Positions 10,965 through 21,107 of a stretch of DNA of 64,000 nt are shown here, piece after piece. Position 1 is the first letter of the stretch, and the number at the start of each line of letters is the position of its first letter. The notes beneath the pieces were generated by a model. The model saw only the letters and a program-made list of their open reading frames with translations. It was not told where the DNA came from and did not search any database. This DNA is from Asterias rubens (lineage: Eukaryota; Echinodermata; Asteroidea; Forcipulatida; Asteriidae): NCBI RefSeq assembly GCF_902459465.1, contig NC_047062.1, positions 1,366,501 through 1,430,500 of the forward strand, in the 5' to 3' direction. Position numbers and translations under genes: made by a program.

Positions 10965-12098
10965 ATGAACAACATTATGAGCACGGATTTGATGTACATT
11001 TGCTTGTTCAGTGTGTGGGGCTTCTTGCCTCTCGGTGTTGGCGGTCAACCTACCGTGTACACTGAGTTCCTTACACCAGAAGCTGATCGTAAGGAGGGTG
11101 GCGATGTTCGGATGAGATGCACGGTTGCAAACCTCCAGCCAGATCATGTTGTGGAGTGGAGGACAGTGAACCGGACTCTGAGTTTGGGTGCGGTAATTTT
11201 TTATGCAAATGATGGTCGCTACAAGTTACACAGTGAATGGATGGTGGATAATACGGTCAGTATTAACGAGTTTTCAATCACCGACCTGCAAAGGACAGAC
11301 ACCAACGACTATATTTGTAATGTTGTACTTCTTTATCCTACCGGAGGCTCCCAGATTATGGCTACTGAAAACTTAACACTATCAGTGATGTACTTCCCTA
11401 ATGAGTCCTTCCCCGTATGCTCCCCTGCTGGACCAATCATCATCCTTCCTGAATCATTACTAAGAATGAGATGTTCGTCTGAGATTGCCAACCCCGAAGT
11501 CAGCATTGATGTTACGACTGATCAAACTAGAGCACTTACTTGGTCATCCTCGAGCATTGATAATACTGCACTACTGTCTTTAGATCTCACAGTTGGAGTT
11601 GCCGAGAACGGTCTTCAGTTCACATGCACAATCACATCACCGACGTATTTTCAAGAAATGAGTAGGTCATGTACAATTGGACCGATCACGGTAGTGCCCC
11701 TGACGATACCCACGACAGAACTCACAACAGAACCCACAACAGAATCCACAACAGATCCCACAACATCATCAACAACAACACCCGGCACAACATTGGAACG
11801 GACACAGGCACCAAATACTGATCTAGCGCCCTTCCCGTCCGGGATAGTTGCTACTATACTACTCCTACTCGCACTCTCGTTCATCGTCAACATTCTTCTC
11901 GTCATCCTGGTCTTAAGACAGAGACGGCTGATCAAAGTCCTCCGTGCTCAGGGGAGATCGCAATCGGAGCCCGACCCCGAGCCATACATGAATCTACAGC
12001 CTACTATGAACACCGAGTACATAGAGCCAGTGATGACCAGTACGGAAGCCTCTGACCAGCACGTGTACTGTCACTCCATAGAACCAGCTACAAACTGA
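10965..12098 (+). CDS. receptor A: two-Ig type I membrane protein, short tail
   Basis: An uninterrupted 377-codon ORF. Residues about 10-27 form a signal peptide ending GVGG|QPTVY. Ig domain 1 has C52, W65 and Y116-x-C118 in a TDTNDYIC context. Ig domain 2 has C170, W193 and C221, with extra cysteines C152 and C236 that could pair. A Thr-rich stalk (PTTE repeats, about 248-290) precedes a membrane segment at about 294-317 and a 60-residue basic-then-acidic tail. The tail holds Y341 (PYMNL, a pYxN-type Grb2/SH2 site and a YxxL), Y352 (EYIEP) and Y368 (VYCHS). Its ectodomain is nearly identical to that of B at 15604. A role as a cell-surface recognition receptor, perhaps immune, is inferred. 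Having no introns is unusual for an Ig receptor. An upstream signal-peptide exon cannot be excluded, and M5 or M10 could also start translation. Confidence 0.85.
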   Translation: MNNIMSTDLMYICLFSVWGFLPLGVGGQPTVYTEFLTPEADRKEGGDVRMRCTVANLQPDHVVEWRTVNRTLSLGAVIFYANDGRYKLHSEWMVDNTVSINEFSITDLQRTDTNDYICNVVLLYPTGGSQIMATENLTLSVMYFPNESFPVCSPAGPIIILPESLLRMRCSSEIANPEVSIDVTTDQTRALTWSSSSIDNTALLSLDLTVGVAENGLQFTCTITSPTYFQEMSRSCTIGPITVVPLTIPTTELTTEPTTESTTDPTTSSTTTPGTTLERTQAPNTDLAPFPSGIVATILLLLALSFIVNILLVILVLRQRRLIKVLRAQGRSQSEPDPEPYMNLQPTMNTEYIEPVMTSTEASDQHVYCHSIEPATN

Positions 12099-12124
12099 CG
12101 TATAGTCCGTTGACATGGACCCAT

Positions 12125-12320
12125 TTATTTTGATGGAGCTGCTTAAGCACAAAATACTGCTTAAAATAACCCTGCTTAGCGATAATGAGCAGGACACCAG
12201 TAAAAAAATGTATAATGTGACATGGTATTTAGGCTGGTAATCTTATTCTGGTTAGCATATTTTTTGTTTTGCTTGGCTTATTTGTGTGCTTAATCAGCTC
12301 TATGAAATTGGGCCCTTCAG
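12125..12320. mobile_element. MITE family F copy
   Basis: Left end GATGGAGCTGCTTAAGCAC and right end GTGCTTAATCAGCTCTATGA followed by AATTGGGCCC match the ends of the element nested at 62171. It begins about 35 bp after the stop codon of receptor A, so it probably lies in the 3' UTR. A second one-ended relative follows at about 12355-12425. Confidence 0.6.
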
Positions 12321-13351
12321 CACACCAAGGACGAGACAGACTGAACCACTGGTTGGGGCCCATATTTCATAAAGCTTAAGCATAGAATACTGCTTTATAG
12401 CTAATTGTTATACTTAGCGCAAAATGGGTGGGGCATCTATATTATCTATATTATAAAAGCGCTTAAATCGCATGGGCGCCGCCATTGTTGTTTGGCAAGT
12501 GGTGCCCGCACCCTGCTAAAATGATGCGTCCTGGGGTAAATTTCGGGGTACCCGTGTTGGGGCATGTGTTGTTTGTGACGTCACAGTCAAAGCGCGAGCG
12601 TGTAGTAACTTTGTGATTGAGTGCAGGCGTCCTTTGTGATGTCACAGTCACGGCGCAAGCGTCCAGTAACTTCGCGCGTACATACAGTACAGAACAATGC
12701 AGGAGGGCGGAGCTAGGCACGACGACAGGACGAAGACTGGTGTTTTTTTAGAGCACGTTGTGTGGACAGGGAGCTGGGACATGGGACAGAAAAATATTAA
12801 ACTGGGGGGGGGAATCAAGCCCATAAAACGGGAAAACCCCACAAACGGGACCCGCGCGAAACTGGAAAATATGAGTTATTGGCAAACATTGGCAAGAAAA
12901 GAACAATGCCAATGCAGCAGGAGATCGCGGGGGGACGGGAGAGGCACGGAGGCGTGGTTTAGATATGGGACGGGATAGGGAAGGGGCACACGGTGGGACA
13001 GGGAGTTGGGAAAAAATGAACGAGGCTGTTGAGGGGGGGGGGAGCAAGGGGGTTTGAAAACTATACAGGACAGAAAATAATCAACTGAACGGGAACAAAA
13101 TAAACGAAACGGGATTTAAACGCTGGGAAAGAACCACTATCGGGATCCGCTGAAAACTGGAAAATATGGATGGGATCGACAATGCCGAAACGGAAAAAAG
13201 ATGGACAAGTGTACGATTTCACAAAGCACTAATATTCGTCTTAACTTAGGATGGGTTGTTTGCCACAGTGATTTGTATTGTGACCCTGCCCAGCCACTTT
13301 AACCCTCCCCTGTACCAACGCTACACTTGCAGCATTTTTACGTCGAGCTTG
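12321..13351. other. no gene seen; GC-rich low-complexity
   Basis: A G- and GGGA-rich stretch with open frames caused by composition (12463-13047). A diverged duplication is seen around 12565-12675 (GTGACGTCACAGTCAAAGCG and GTGATGTCACAGTCACGGCG). No domain is recognised. Confidence 0.45.
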
Positions 13352-13388
13352 CTAGCGGGATGCCGCGCGAAGCGCGGCATCCCGCTAG
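13352..13388. repeat. perfect 17-bp hairpin
   Basis: CTAGCGGGATGCCGCGC, loop GAA, GCGCGGCATCCCGCTAG: a 17-bp stem without mismatch and GC-rich. It could be the end of a transposable element (a Helitron-type hairpin) or a structured RNA. Nothing else in the window matches it. Confidence 0.85.
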
Positions 13389-13493
13389 TAGTCATAACAG
13401 TATAGACTTAATGGACTTTCGGTCGATAACCAGTTTCTCTGCTTAGCCAGTTGTTGTGCTAACAAGACTTTTATGAAATTTGGACCGGTGTCA

Positions 13494-13876
13494 GATGCAA
13501 TTGTGTCCGCCATGCAATACTGTCCGCTCCGGACACTTTTGCATACGCAATTGTGTCCGGGGCTATGCATAAACCGTCCGGCGGACATGTACTTGACTGT
13601 ACGTACGTACACGTATGTGCGCGCGTAAGCGAGCGTGCATGCACTGAATCATGTATAATTTAATGCAGAATGAATATTCACGTACTTTTTTTATTGCAGT
13701 GAATACCCAACAGCCGAAAATTTCCCATGTCATTCATGACATGCACTTATAGCTTGTAACAAAAATGGCGAACGTGTTCCGTCGACCAAGGGCGTTTAAT
13801 TTACTGCAAGGACGGTTTTGCACAGGGGCGGACACAACTGCATATGCAAATGTGTCCGGGCGGACACAATTGCATC
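13494..13876. mobile_element. TIR element related to the 53-kb foldback satellite
   Basis: GATGCAATTGTGTCCGCC at 13494 and GGCGGACACAATTGCATC ending at 13876 are inverted. The arms (about 67-87 bp) also share AAACCGTCCG/GGACGGTTTT and several GTGTCCG/CGGACAC blocks. The same GTGTCCG word is the core of the satellite arms at 52.9-55.2 kb. No protein is encoded. Confidence 0.7.
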
Positions 13877-14372
13877 ATTGGATAAGCAACTGTGATTTGG
13901 GGTATAGGAAATGTATTTCTTCGACTTTGTCAATATACACCCAAAAGGCACTAAGTACATTTTCGATGGTAAACAACCCTTTGTTTTGAGTTAGACTTTA
14001 TTCAATTGATTAACTCACAAATCACAACCACACTCTTTTTTTTTTTAGAATAAATTGATATTGCATTGCGATTGTTGGCAGATGTATATACAATTAATCA
14101 AATAACAGTAGTTAGTATTTTGAGTGGACTTGTATATATGCTTTAATTGCATTTTCATTAAAAAAAAACCTTTTTAAAACTTAAATTACCGGGGGCAACT
14201 GTGATTTAATTCACTTTTTAGTTCCTGTCATCAGCATAATTTCTAGCCACAGAATAATTTATAAACTTGTTTTGATATTTCTTTCAATAAAACATAAACT
14301 GAAACTGTTGGTTATGATATGTCCTGATTTACAGACTCAATAAAGTTTGTATTTATTCATGTAATCTGTTTT
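13877..14372. other. no recognised feature
   Basis: AT-rich sequence with no credible ORF or repeat. Confidence 0.45.
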
Positions 14373-14732
14373 TCACGTACACGTTTGGTAATTACTCAAA
14401 ACAAATATTAACTTAAAATCTGGTAACGAGCATTGAGGAGCTGTTGGTAGTATAAAACATTGTGGGAAACGACTCCCTCTGAAGTAACGTAGTTTTTGAG
14501 GAAGAGGTAATTTCTCACTAAAATGATAAAAGACTTCTAGCTAGAAGTCTTTTATTCCTATTAAGCACACAATTTGTCCAACAAGGGTGTTTTTTCTTTC
14601 ATCATTTTCTCGCAACTTCGATGACCAATTGAGCTCAAATTTTCACAGGCTTGTTATTTTATGCTTATAATGGGATACACCAAGTGGGGACACTAGTCTT
14701 TGACAATTACCAAACGTGTACCTTCCCTTTAA
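14373..14732. mobile_element. MITE family A, variant centre
   Basis: Outer parts match family A (GTTTGGTAATTACTCAAAAC left, TTTGACAATTACCAAACGTG right). The central palindrome is replaced by ATAAAAGACTTCTAG and its exact mirror CTAGAAGTCTTTTAT, marking a subfamily also seen at 19.5 kb. Confidence 0.8.
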
Positions 14733-14906
14733 CACACCATAAGGACGTAAAAATAATACATTTCAGGAACTTTGCCCCCTGGTCATTGCATAAGTGCCCA
14801 CAACGGAAAACACCCCATACCGATATTACTTCAAAACATGACCCCACAATGTCAAAACAAGTACAGTTCCTATAAACCTAAAAACCACCCCTTAATGCCT
14901 ATCGTA

Positions 14907-15134
14907 TTAGACTTGTGGACAAGTCGTTAATAGTATGCCGCGATGAGATATTCGAGTTGTGGCGGTACTCTCCCGACATCACTGCTCTCGCGCGAGTTGC
15001 CGACTTCTAATAACCCGTTGTCGTGAAAGTAGCATGCAGTCTCGCGAGACAACCGTGGGAATCGCGGCGAGATTTTGAATAGAGTGGAAACGCTATCACC
15101 GCGATAGACATTTAACGACTTGTCCACAAGTCTA
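14907..15134. mobile_element. hAT-like MITE with 8-bp target duplication
   Basis: Terminal inverted repeats TAGACTTGTGGACAAGTCGT and ACGACTTGTCCACAAGTCTA are perfect over about 22 bp. The 8-bp CTATCGTA flanks it on both sides (14899-14906 and 15135-15142), as expected for a hAT-superfamily insertion. The interior is non-coding and rich in CGCGA words. Confidence 0.9.
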
Positions 15135-15603
15135 CTATCGTATCAGCACAACATGCCGTATGAAGGAAACACAAAAAAAACCAATTTGATAAACACTGAC
15201 ACAGTAAACGATTGAAGTGTTGTCTTAGGCCAGCCTTGGACTCCCCCATGACATTGTTCAACCTCATTTGAATACCATGAATCATAAACAAGTTATGAGA
15301 TTCCATAACGTCCGTTATTGTCGAAACTCACTGTTGTGTGACAGCACGGAGATAAAGTTATTGCAGTTGTAAATAAGCCACTCCGTTATAGTATACTCCA
15401 TTGATTATCACATTTTCCCGTGGGAACATAATACAGAACACTCGAGAACAGGAGAAATCCCTCCATTGAGCTGGAGCCGTTGCCGTGAAGCCGATCTTTA
15501 GCTAATCTAAGAGCTTAACAACATCTTCGCCCAGTTCACCTGGAACTTGTATAAATAATTACTGATGGAAGTGTCATGATGGAGTGCCTGTAATAAGATA
15601 ACA

Positions 15604-17490
15604 ATGTTTTCGAAGCGCACACCATACTTGATCTTGTTGTGCGGGTTGAGTTTGTTTGTATGTCTCCACGGTAAACCTACCGTGTACACTGAGTTCCTTA
15701 CACCAGAAGCTGATCGTAAGGAGGGTGGCGATGTTCGGATGAGATGTACGGCTGAAAACCTCCAGCCAGATCATGTTGTGGAGTGGAGGACAGTGAACCG
15801 GACTCTGAGTTGGGGTGCGGTAATTTATGCACATGATGGTCGCCACAAGTTACACAGTGAATGGATGATGGAGAATACGGTCAATATCAACGAGTTTTCA
15901 ATCACCGACTTGCAAAGGACAGACACCAACGACTATATTTGTAATGTTGTACTTCTTAACCCTACCGGAGGCGCCCAGATTATGGCTACTGAAAACTTAA
16001 CACTATCAGTGATGTACTTCCCTAATGAGTCCTTCCCCGTATGCTCCCCTGCTGGACCAATCATCATCCTTCCTGAATCATTATTAAGAATGAGATGTTC
16101 GTCTGAGATTGCCAACCCAGAAGTCAGCATTGGTGTTACGACTGATCAAACTAGAGCACTTACTTGGTCATCCTCGAGCATTGATAATACTGCACTACTG
16201 TCTTTAGATCTCACAGTTGGAGTTGCCGAGAACGGTCTTCAGTTCACATGCACAATCACATCACCGACGTATTTTCAAGAAATGAGTAGGTCATGTACAA
16301 TTGGACCGATCACGGTAGTGCCCCTGACGATACCTACGACAACACCCACAACAGAACCAACATCATCGGAAAGTACACAAGCTAAACCAAATCCACCAGT
16401 ATCGACGACAGCAGCCCCGTCTACCGTGGCGACACCGACAGTCACCCCCGGACTCACCACATCAATCCTGGTAGGCTCACTCGCTGGTGGCATAGCACTA
16501 CTTCTTCTCATCCTGGTCATCTACGCTATGTGTCTCTGCAACAAAAAACCAAAGCCTCACACCATCGAGACAAAAACACAGTCCGTAAATACAGAGACCT
16601 CGACAAATCAACCCCGACCTCAAGATGGCGTTCTCTATGAAAATAAAAGAATACGAGCTCAAACAATACATGAAGAACCTGAAGTTTATCAAAACTTACA
16701 TCATAACACCAATTTAGAAGGTAGAGGAATACGAGCTCAAATTATACCTGAAGAACCTGAAGTTTATCAAAACTTACACCATAACACCAATTTAGAAGGT
16801 AGAGGAATACGAGCTCAAACCATACCCGAAGAACCTGAAGTTTATCAAAACTTAAACCAAACCACCAACTTAGAATGTAGATACCCGAACTCTGTTAGAA
16901 ACTCCAAACCAACCGACTCAATTGGAGCAGTCAAAAGACCCCCTGGCTACGCTAAACCGAATAAGGTCAGGAAAAAAACACGGGACAGCATGGAGAAACG
17001 ACGTCGCCTAGACCAGGTTTCGGGCATTTCGACTGAGCAGAGTTATTTCAACCCTGTCTTCGATTCCGGGGACTTAGATGGAGAAGGCAATACATCCCCG
17101 ATATCAACTGTTGACGTCATACCGAAATCGCACACGAGGAGAGCTTCCAGACCCACAGAGGGCGGGATGGATGCAGGCGGATATAGCAAGCTAGACATTC
17201 AAAAGTTACCATCCGAAGAAGGTACTGCAACAAAGCAAGAGCGCCCAAAAAGCAATCGCCACGTTAGAATTAAAACGCCTCAGATGGAAACCGGGCAGAA
17301 TCAGAAATCCCGTTCGTCTCTCCATGTGGATACCGATGACTCGCACTCGACACCCCCGGAGCAAACCGGTTCGAGGAGACCAAGTAACGCGGTTGCATAC
17401 GCAGAGGTTAATCTGTTATCGGGAGTTGAACATGAACGCCGTTTGGCGCCAACTTATCCACCGGAGTACGCAGTTTTAGAGTCGTCATAG
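15604..17490 (+). CDS. receptor B: two-Ig membrane protein with long ITIM-like tail
   Basis: A single 628-codon ORF. The signal peptide is residues 1-23. Ig domain 1 has C48 and C113, and Ig domain 2 has C165 and C216. A Thr/Pro/Ser stalk follows (about 240-285), then a membrane helix at about 287-309 and a cytoplasmic tail of about 320 residues. The tail carries Y345 (LYENK) and three YQNL sites (Y362, Y388, Y414) in 26-residue repeats. All four fit the pYxN rule for Grb2-type SH2 domains. Near the C-terminus VAYAEV (Y599) fits the ITIM consensus (V/I/L/S)xYxx(V/I/L), and Y622 (EYAVL) is a YxxL. Between them the tail is basic and Ser/Thr-rich. The ectodomain is nearly identical to receptor A, while everything outside it differs. 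A signalling surface receptor, possibly inhibitory or adaptor-recruiting, is inferred. There are no introns in the ORF. Y599 and Y622 are too far apart for an ITAM. Confidence 0.87.
   Translation: MFSKRTPYLILLCGLSLFVCLHGKPTVYTEFLTPEADRKEGGDVRMRCTAENLQPDHVVEWRTVNRTLSWGAVIYAHDGRHKLHSEWMMENTVNINEFSITDLQRTDTNDYICNVVLLNPTGGAQIMATENLTLSVMYFPNESFPVCSPAGPIIILPESLLRMRCSSEIANPEVSIGVTTDQTRALTWSSSSIDNTALLSLDLTVGVAENGLQFTCTITSPTYFQEMSRSCTIGPITVVPLTIPTTTPTTEPTSSESTQAKPNPPVSTTAAPSTVATPTVTPGLTTSILVGSLAGGIALLLLILVIYAMCLCNKKPKPHTIETKTQSVNTETSTNQPRPQDGVLYENKRIRAQTIHEEPEVYQNLHHNTNLEGRGIRAQIIPEEPEVYQNLHHNTNLEGRGIRAQTIPEEPEVYQNLNQTTNLECRYPNSVRNSKPTDSIGAVKRPPGYAKPNKVRKKTRDSMEKRRRLDQVSGISTEQSYFNPVFDSGDLDGEGNTSPISTVDVIPKSHTRRASRPTEGGMDAGGYSKLDIQKLPSEEGTATKQERPKSNRHVRIKTPQMETGQNQKSRSSLHVDTDDSHSTPPEQTGSRRPSNAVAYAEVNLLSGVEHERRLAPTYPPEYAVLESS
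16651..16884 (+). repeat. three in-frame 78-bp coding repeats (YQNL)
   Basis: Residues 350-427 of receptor B are three 26-aa units, each containing RAQ(T/I)I(H/P)EEPEVYQNL and ending TNLE. The DNA copies differ at only a few sites, so the amplification is recent and in frame, and it multiplies a phosphotyrosine docking motif. Confidence 0.95.
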
Positions 17491-17842
17491 CTTTAGCAAA
17501 ATAATTCTGATATTTTAAGGCTATTGTTGAGTTGATTTTAGGATCATTATGACTGTTAAAGGCAAAGTATACTTTTTAATTTTTTTTTTAACAGTTCGAT
17601 TGCTAACCATGTCAATGTACACACTAAAACTATCTTGTAACATTTCATGTCCAAAGGTGTCAGTGTCTATAATACGGAGGGAATTCCACACAGGAAGAAT
17701 AGTCCGTAATTGGAATACAAAATCTGAGAGACATTACTGACAGTAACGCTTTCAGGTTCAAAATTTGGGGCGTAAAACTGCCATCTAGCCATATTCTTCA
17801 AGTGCCTATCCTGCTTATTCCTGCTTTATAAGTAGACAACTG
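17491..17842. other. 3' flank of receptor B
   Basis: Short ORFs only. I see no consensus AATAAA close to the stop codon, and no other feature. Confidence 0.4.
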
Positions 17843-18211
17843 TTAAAGGCAGTGGACACTAAATGGTAATTACTCAAAATAATCATATTAACATCTAACC
17901 TTACTTGGTAACGAGTAATGGTGAGAGGTTGATAGTGTAAAACATTGTGAGAAACGTAGTTTTCGAGAAGTAATTTTCGAAGAATTTGATTTCGAGACCT
18001 CAGAATTAGATTTTGAGGTCTCGAAATCAAGCATCTGAAAGCACACAACTGCGTGTGACAAGGGTGTTTTTTCCCCAGTATTATCTCCTAACTTCGACGA
18101 CCAATATTGAGCTTAAATTTTCACAGCTTTGTTATTTCATGGATTTGTTGAGATACACCAAGTGAGAAAACTGGTCTTTGACAATTACTTATAGTGTCAC
18201 GGGTCTTTAAG
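17843..18211. mobile_element. MITE family A
   Basis: Left terminus AAAGGCAGTGGACACTAAAT, central palindrome GATTTCGAGACCTCA...TGAGGTCTCGAAATC, and a decayed right terminus near CAATTACTTATAGTGTCACG. Confidence 0.85.
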
Positions 18212-18490
18212 GTCTATGCTGATTCGACACGGGTAAATCCCGGTAACACTTTTTTAACGAACACAAAAAGGGTTGGTTTTTCTTCTCTCTGCATGATTGT
18301 CTATCATTTTAAATATAGGTTTTCCCGTCAATTTTCAGCACCCCCCCCCCAATCAATTTTTTTTAAATAAAATTGCCCCCCTAGCGAATCGGTTTTGACT
18401 TCAATGTTACTAGAGTATTCTGCAAAAAGCTGCTGCAAATTTTAGAATGCTTTTTGGATTGGATTGTTAGATTGAATTTTTTTCTTTTTT

Positions 18491-18823
18491 AAGGCAGTGG
18501 ACACTATCATTAGCATAATTATTAGCATAAAACCTTACTTGGGAAAGAGTATTAATGGGGAGAGGTTGGTATTATACAACATTTTGAGAAACGGCTCCCT
18601 CTGAAGTGGAGTAGTTTTCGAGAAAGAAGTAGTTTTCCACGATTTTGATTTTGAGACCTCAGATTTAGAACTTGATGTCTCGAAGTCAAGCATCTGAAAG
18701 CACACAACTTCGTGTGACAAGGGTGGTTTTTTTTCATAGGTTTATTATTTTACGCATATGTTGAGATACAGCAAGTGAGAAGACTGGTCTTTGACACTTA
18801 CCAATAGTGTCCACTGTCTTTAA
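18491..18823. mobile_element. MITE family A
   Basis: AAGGCAGTGGACACTATCAT at the left and ACCAATAGTGTCCACTGTCT at the right. The central palindrome is mutated on one side (CTTGATGTCTCGAAGTC). Confidence 0.85.
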
Positions 18824-19447
18824 AGAGTTTAAAGCAAATAAACAAAATGTTCACACATGAAGTGGAATAAAACGACTGTTCTGATTAACTTTATAGAACG
18901 AAATAGAATAATACGATGCTTATATTGGCCGCCTATTTGCCGAAAATTCCCCGTAAAGTCGTATTTAAACCTAAATTTGTATCATGACATCATTTGTCAT
19001 AATAATATTTCTCGTTATTTTATGTAAATTGGCAGAGAGTAATGCTAGTTTAACAAGAAAACAAAACCTGGAGAAAAAATAGAAACCAGTTCTTCAATTA
19101 ACGTGGAAATAGTCAATATTCGCTTAGCTGACAATCTGTACAAAAAGATGGTTGTATATTACTCTTGAAATTAGCATTGTAAATACTTATAACGTTTCAC
19201 TTTCAAGCACACGCAAGATTGCTAAACTTTTTGAGTTATATCAAATTTTAGTTATATCAAAGATTAAACAATATATAAAAATGTCTGTCTAAGTGAAGTT
19301 TTCCAAATATTCCAATCTTGCTAACAGACAATTAACTTGTTTGACAAATCTCAAATATCTGCTGTGTTCGCAAATACCTTCATCGGTGGGCTGGGAGCAA
19401 ACTCATACATACATTAAGTGCATATAGACATTAGTAGCTGTGTTTTA
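18824..19447. other. no recognised feature
   Basis: AT-rich, without ORF, tRNA or repeat structure that I can see. Confidence 0.45.
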
Positions 19448-19830
19448 AAAGCACTGGACACGTTTGGTAATTACTCAAAGTAACTGTAAGTTTAAAAACT
19501 TTACTTGGTTACAAGCACTGGAGAGCTGTTGACAGTAAAACATTGTGATAAACGGCTCCCTCTGAAGTGATGTAGTTTTTGAGGGAAAAAAATATTATTT
19601 CTTTCTCAAATAATAAAAGACTTCAGCTGATGAAGCCTTTTTTAGGCATCTGGAAGCACAACAAATGCAACAAAGGTGTTTTTCTTTCATTATTTTCTTG
19701 CAAATTCGATGTCCAAAATGAGTTCAAATTTTCACAGATTTTGTATCATATGCATGTAGGCTTATGTTGGGATACACCAAGTGAGAATACTGGTCTTTGA
19801 TTTTTACCAAAGGTGCCCAGTGCATTTAAC
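19448..19830. mobile_element. MITE family A, variant centre
   Basis: AAAAGCACTGGACACGTTTG at the left and a right end reading CCAAAGGTGCCCAGTGCATT. The centre is the AATAAAAGACTTCAG type, as at 14.4 kb. Confidence 0.8.
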
Positions 19831-20089
19831 ATCTCGGGCTGATGCATTCTCACCCAATTATGATCATTGCAAAAAATATGCAAAAATATGTGCACTGAGT
19901 AATCACCCAAACAAATCCATTCAAAGAACTAAATTTAGTTTGTTGTTGCATGACGTCATGACATCAGTAACATGTAACATGTTTATAGTTGTGACGCGGC
20001 CTCCTGGTGAACAGAATAGGAACTTTTGGTGATCAATGGCAACTGCTGCATAAAGATCATTATACATTGTTGCACGTTGTGACGGGATC

Positions 20090-20170
20090 CATGGCGTTTT
20101 GTACACTCCAGGGGGGAAATGGAACCTGAGGCGAAGCCGAGGGTGCCATTTCCCCTCGAGGGTGTACCCA
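20090..20170. repeat. imperfect hairpin
   Basis: GTACACTCCAGGGGGGAAAT is mirrored by ATTTCCCCTCGAGGGTGTAC, with the inner AACCTGAGGCGAAGCCGAGGGT also self-complementary. It sits immediately before the tandem array. Confidence 0.7.
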
Positions 20171-20185
20171 TTTTGCGGCACCATA

Positions 20186-20358
20186 ATGTAGCCCGAGCCC
20201 TAAATGTAGCCCGGACCTAAATGTAGCCCCAAACATGCCCTAAATGTAGCCCGGACCTAAATGTAGCCCCAAACATGTACCTAAATGTAGCCCGGACCTA
20301 ATCGTAGCCCCAAATATGTACCTAAATGTAGCCCGGACCTAAATGTAGCCCCAAACAC
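20186..20358. repeat. short tandem array (AAATGTAGCCC)
   Basis: About four diverged copies of a unit of roughly 40 bp, CCTAAATGTAGCCCGGA then CCTAAATGTAGCCCCAAACA. One copy has AATCGTAGCCCC. Confidence 0.85.
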
Positions 20359-20595
20359 GACCAACGCTGGGAACGAATGAATGAACACTGGTCTGTGTCA
20401 ACGTTTAAAGGTATGCTGTATGAATTTGCATCTACAGCTACGGCTACGGCTGTTGCTAAGGGTGTTTCTAAGGACATCCTATACCTCGGAAATCTAGCTG
20501 GCAGCAATCAGTGAAACAATTTCGTGAAACAAATAGGACTCCCCCAAAACGTTATCATTCATTTTTTTAGGGCAACATTGAACTACAAAATCTGA

Positions 20596-20661
20596 AGGTC
20601 CCACCGAGATTTGAACTCGCGAGATTCAGAGTCTCGAGTGCTAACCCTTACCCCATGGGCC
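20596..20661 (-). pseudogene. truncated tRNA-Gln (CTG), inverted copy
   Basis: Minus strand, 66 nt. It starts GGCCCATGGGGTAAGGGTTA, has the loop CTCTGAA (anticodon CTG) and ends GGTGGGACCT. About five bases between anticodon arm and T-arm (ATCCG) and one acceptor base are missing, so it should not fold normally. It is the only inverted member of the cluster. Confidence 0.85.
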
Positions 20662-20737
20662 GATGGAATACATCATTAACTTAATCCAAGAAAGTATGAA
20701 GTTGTGATATTGGATTAAGGTCTCTAGGTAATTTATC

Positions 20738-20809
20738 GGCACCATGGTGTAACGGTTAGCACTCGAGACTCTGAGACTCGCGATCTGAGTTCAAATCTCG
20801 GTGGGACCT
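20738..20809 (+). tRNA. tRNA-Gln(CTG)-like, degenerate
   Basis: A 72-nt cloverleaf resembling the other copies. The acceptor reads GGCACCA against TGGGACC (two mismatches) and the anticodon loop is CTCTGAG with one mismatch in its stem. Intact T-arm and B-box; probably a pseudogene. Confidence 0.6.
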
Positions 20810-21107
20810 AAGTTTTATAAGTTATATTTTGGCAAACTAAATGTTCTGTTCTGCATTTTGTTTTATCTATATCGGCATTTTTGTTTTTTAACAGTTTCTT
20901 GCAATTTGGAATGATGGCAATCTTTAAAATATCTTGGCCGATGAAATACATTAATAACTGATTCCAATATCACAGTTACAAATTTTCTTAAAAATACTTT
21001 GGGGGAAATGGAGTTAATTAATTTGTTTGGAGTATTATTTTAATTGATTTCGTTAAGTTATTATTATAAAATTGTGATATTGGATAAGGTTGTTGATATA
21101 TTCCATC

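Noticed and set aside
12463-13047. ORFs of 64-99 codons
   Set aside because: Composition effect in G-rich low-complexity DNA.
16651-17490. ITAM in receptor B
   Set aside because: Y599 and Y622 are 23 residues apart; ITAMs need about 10-12.
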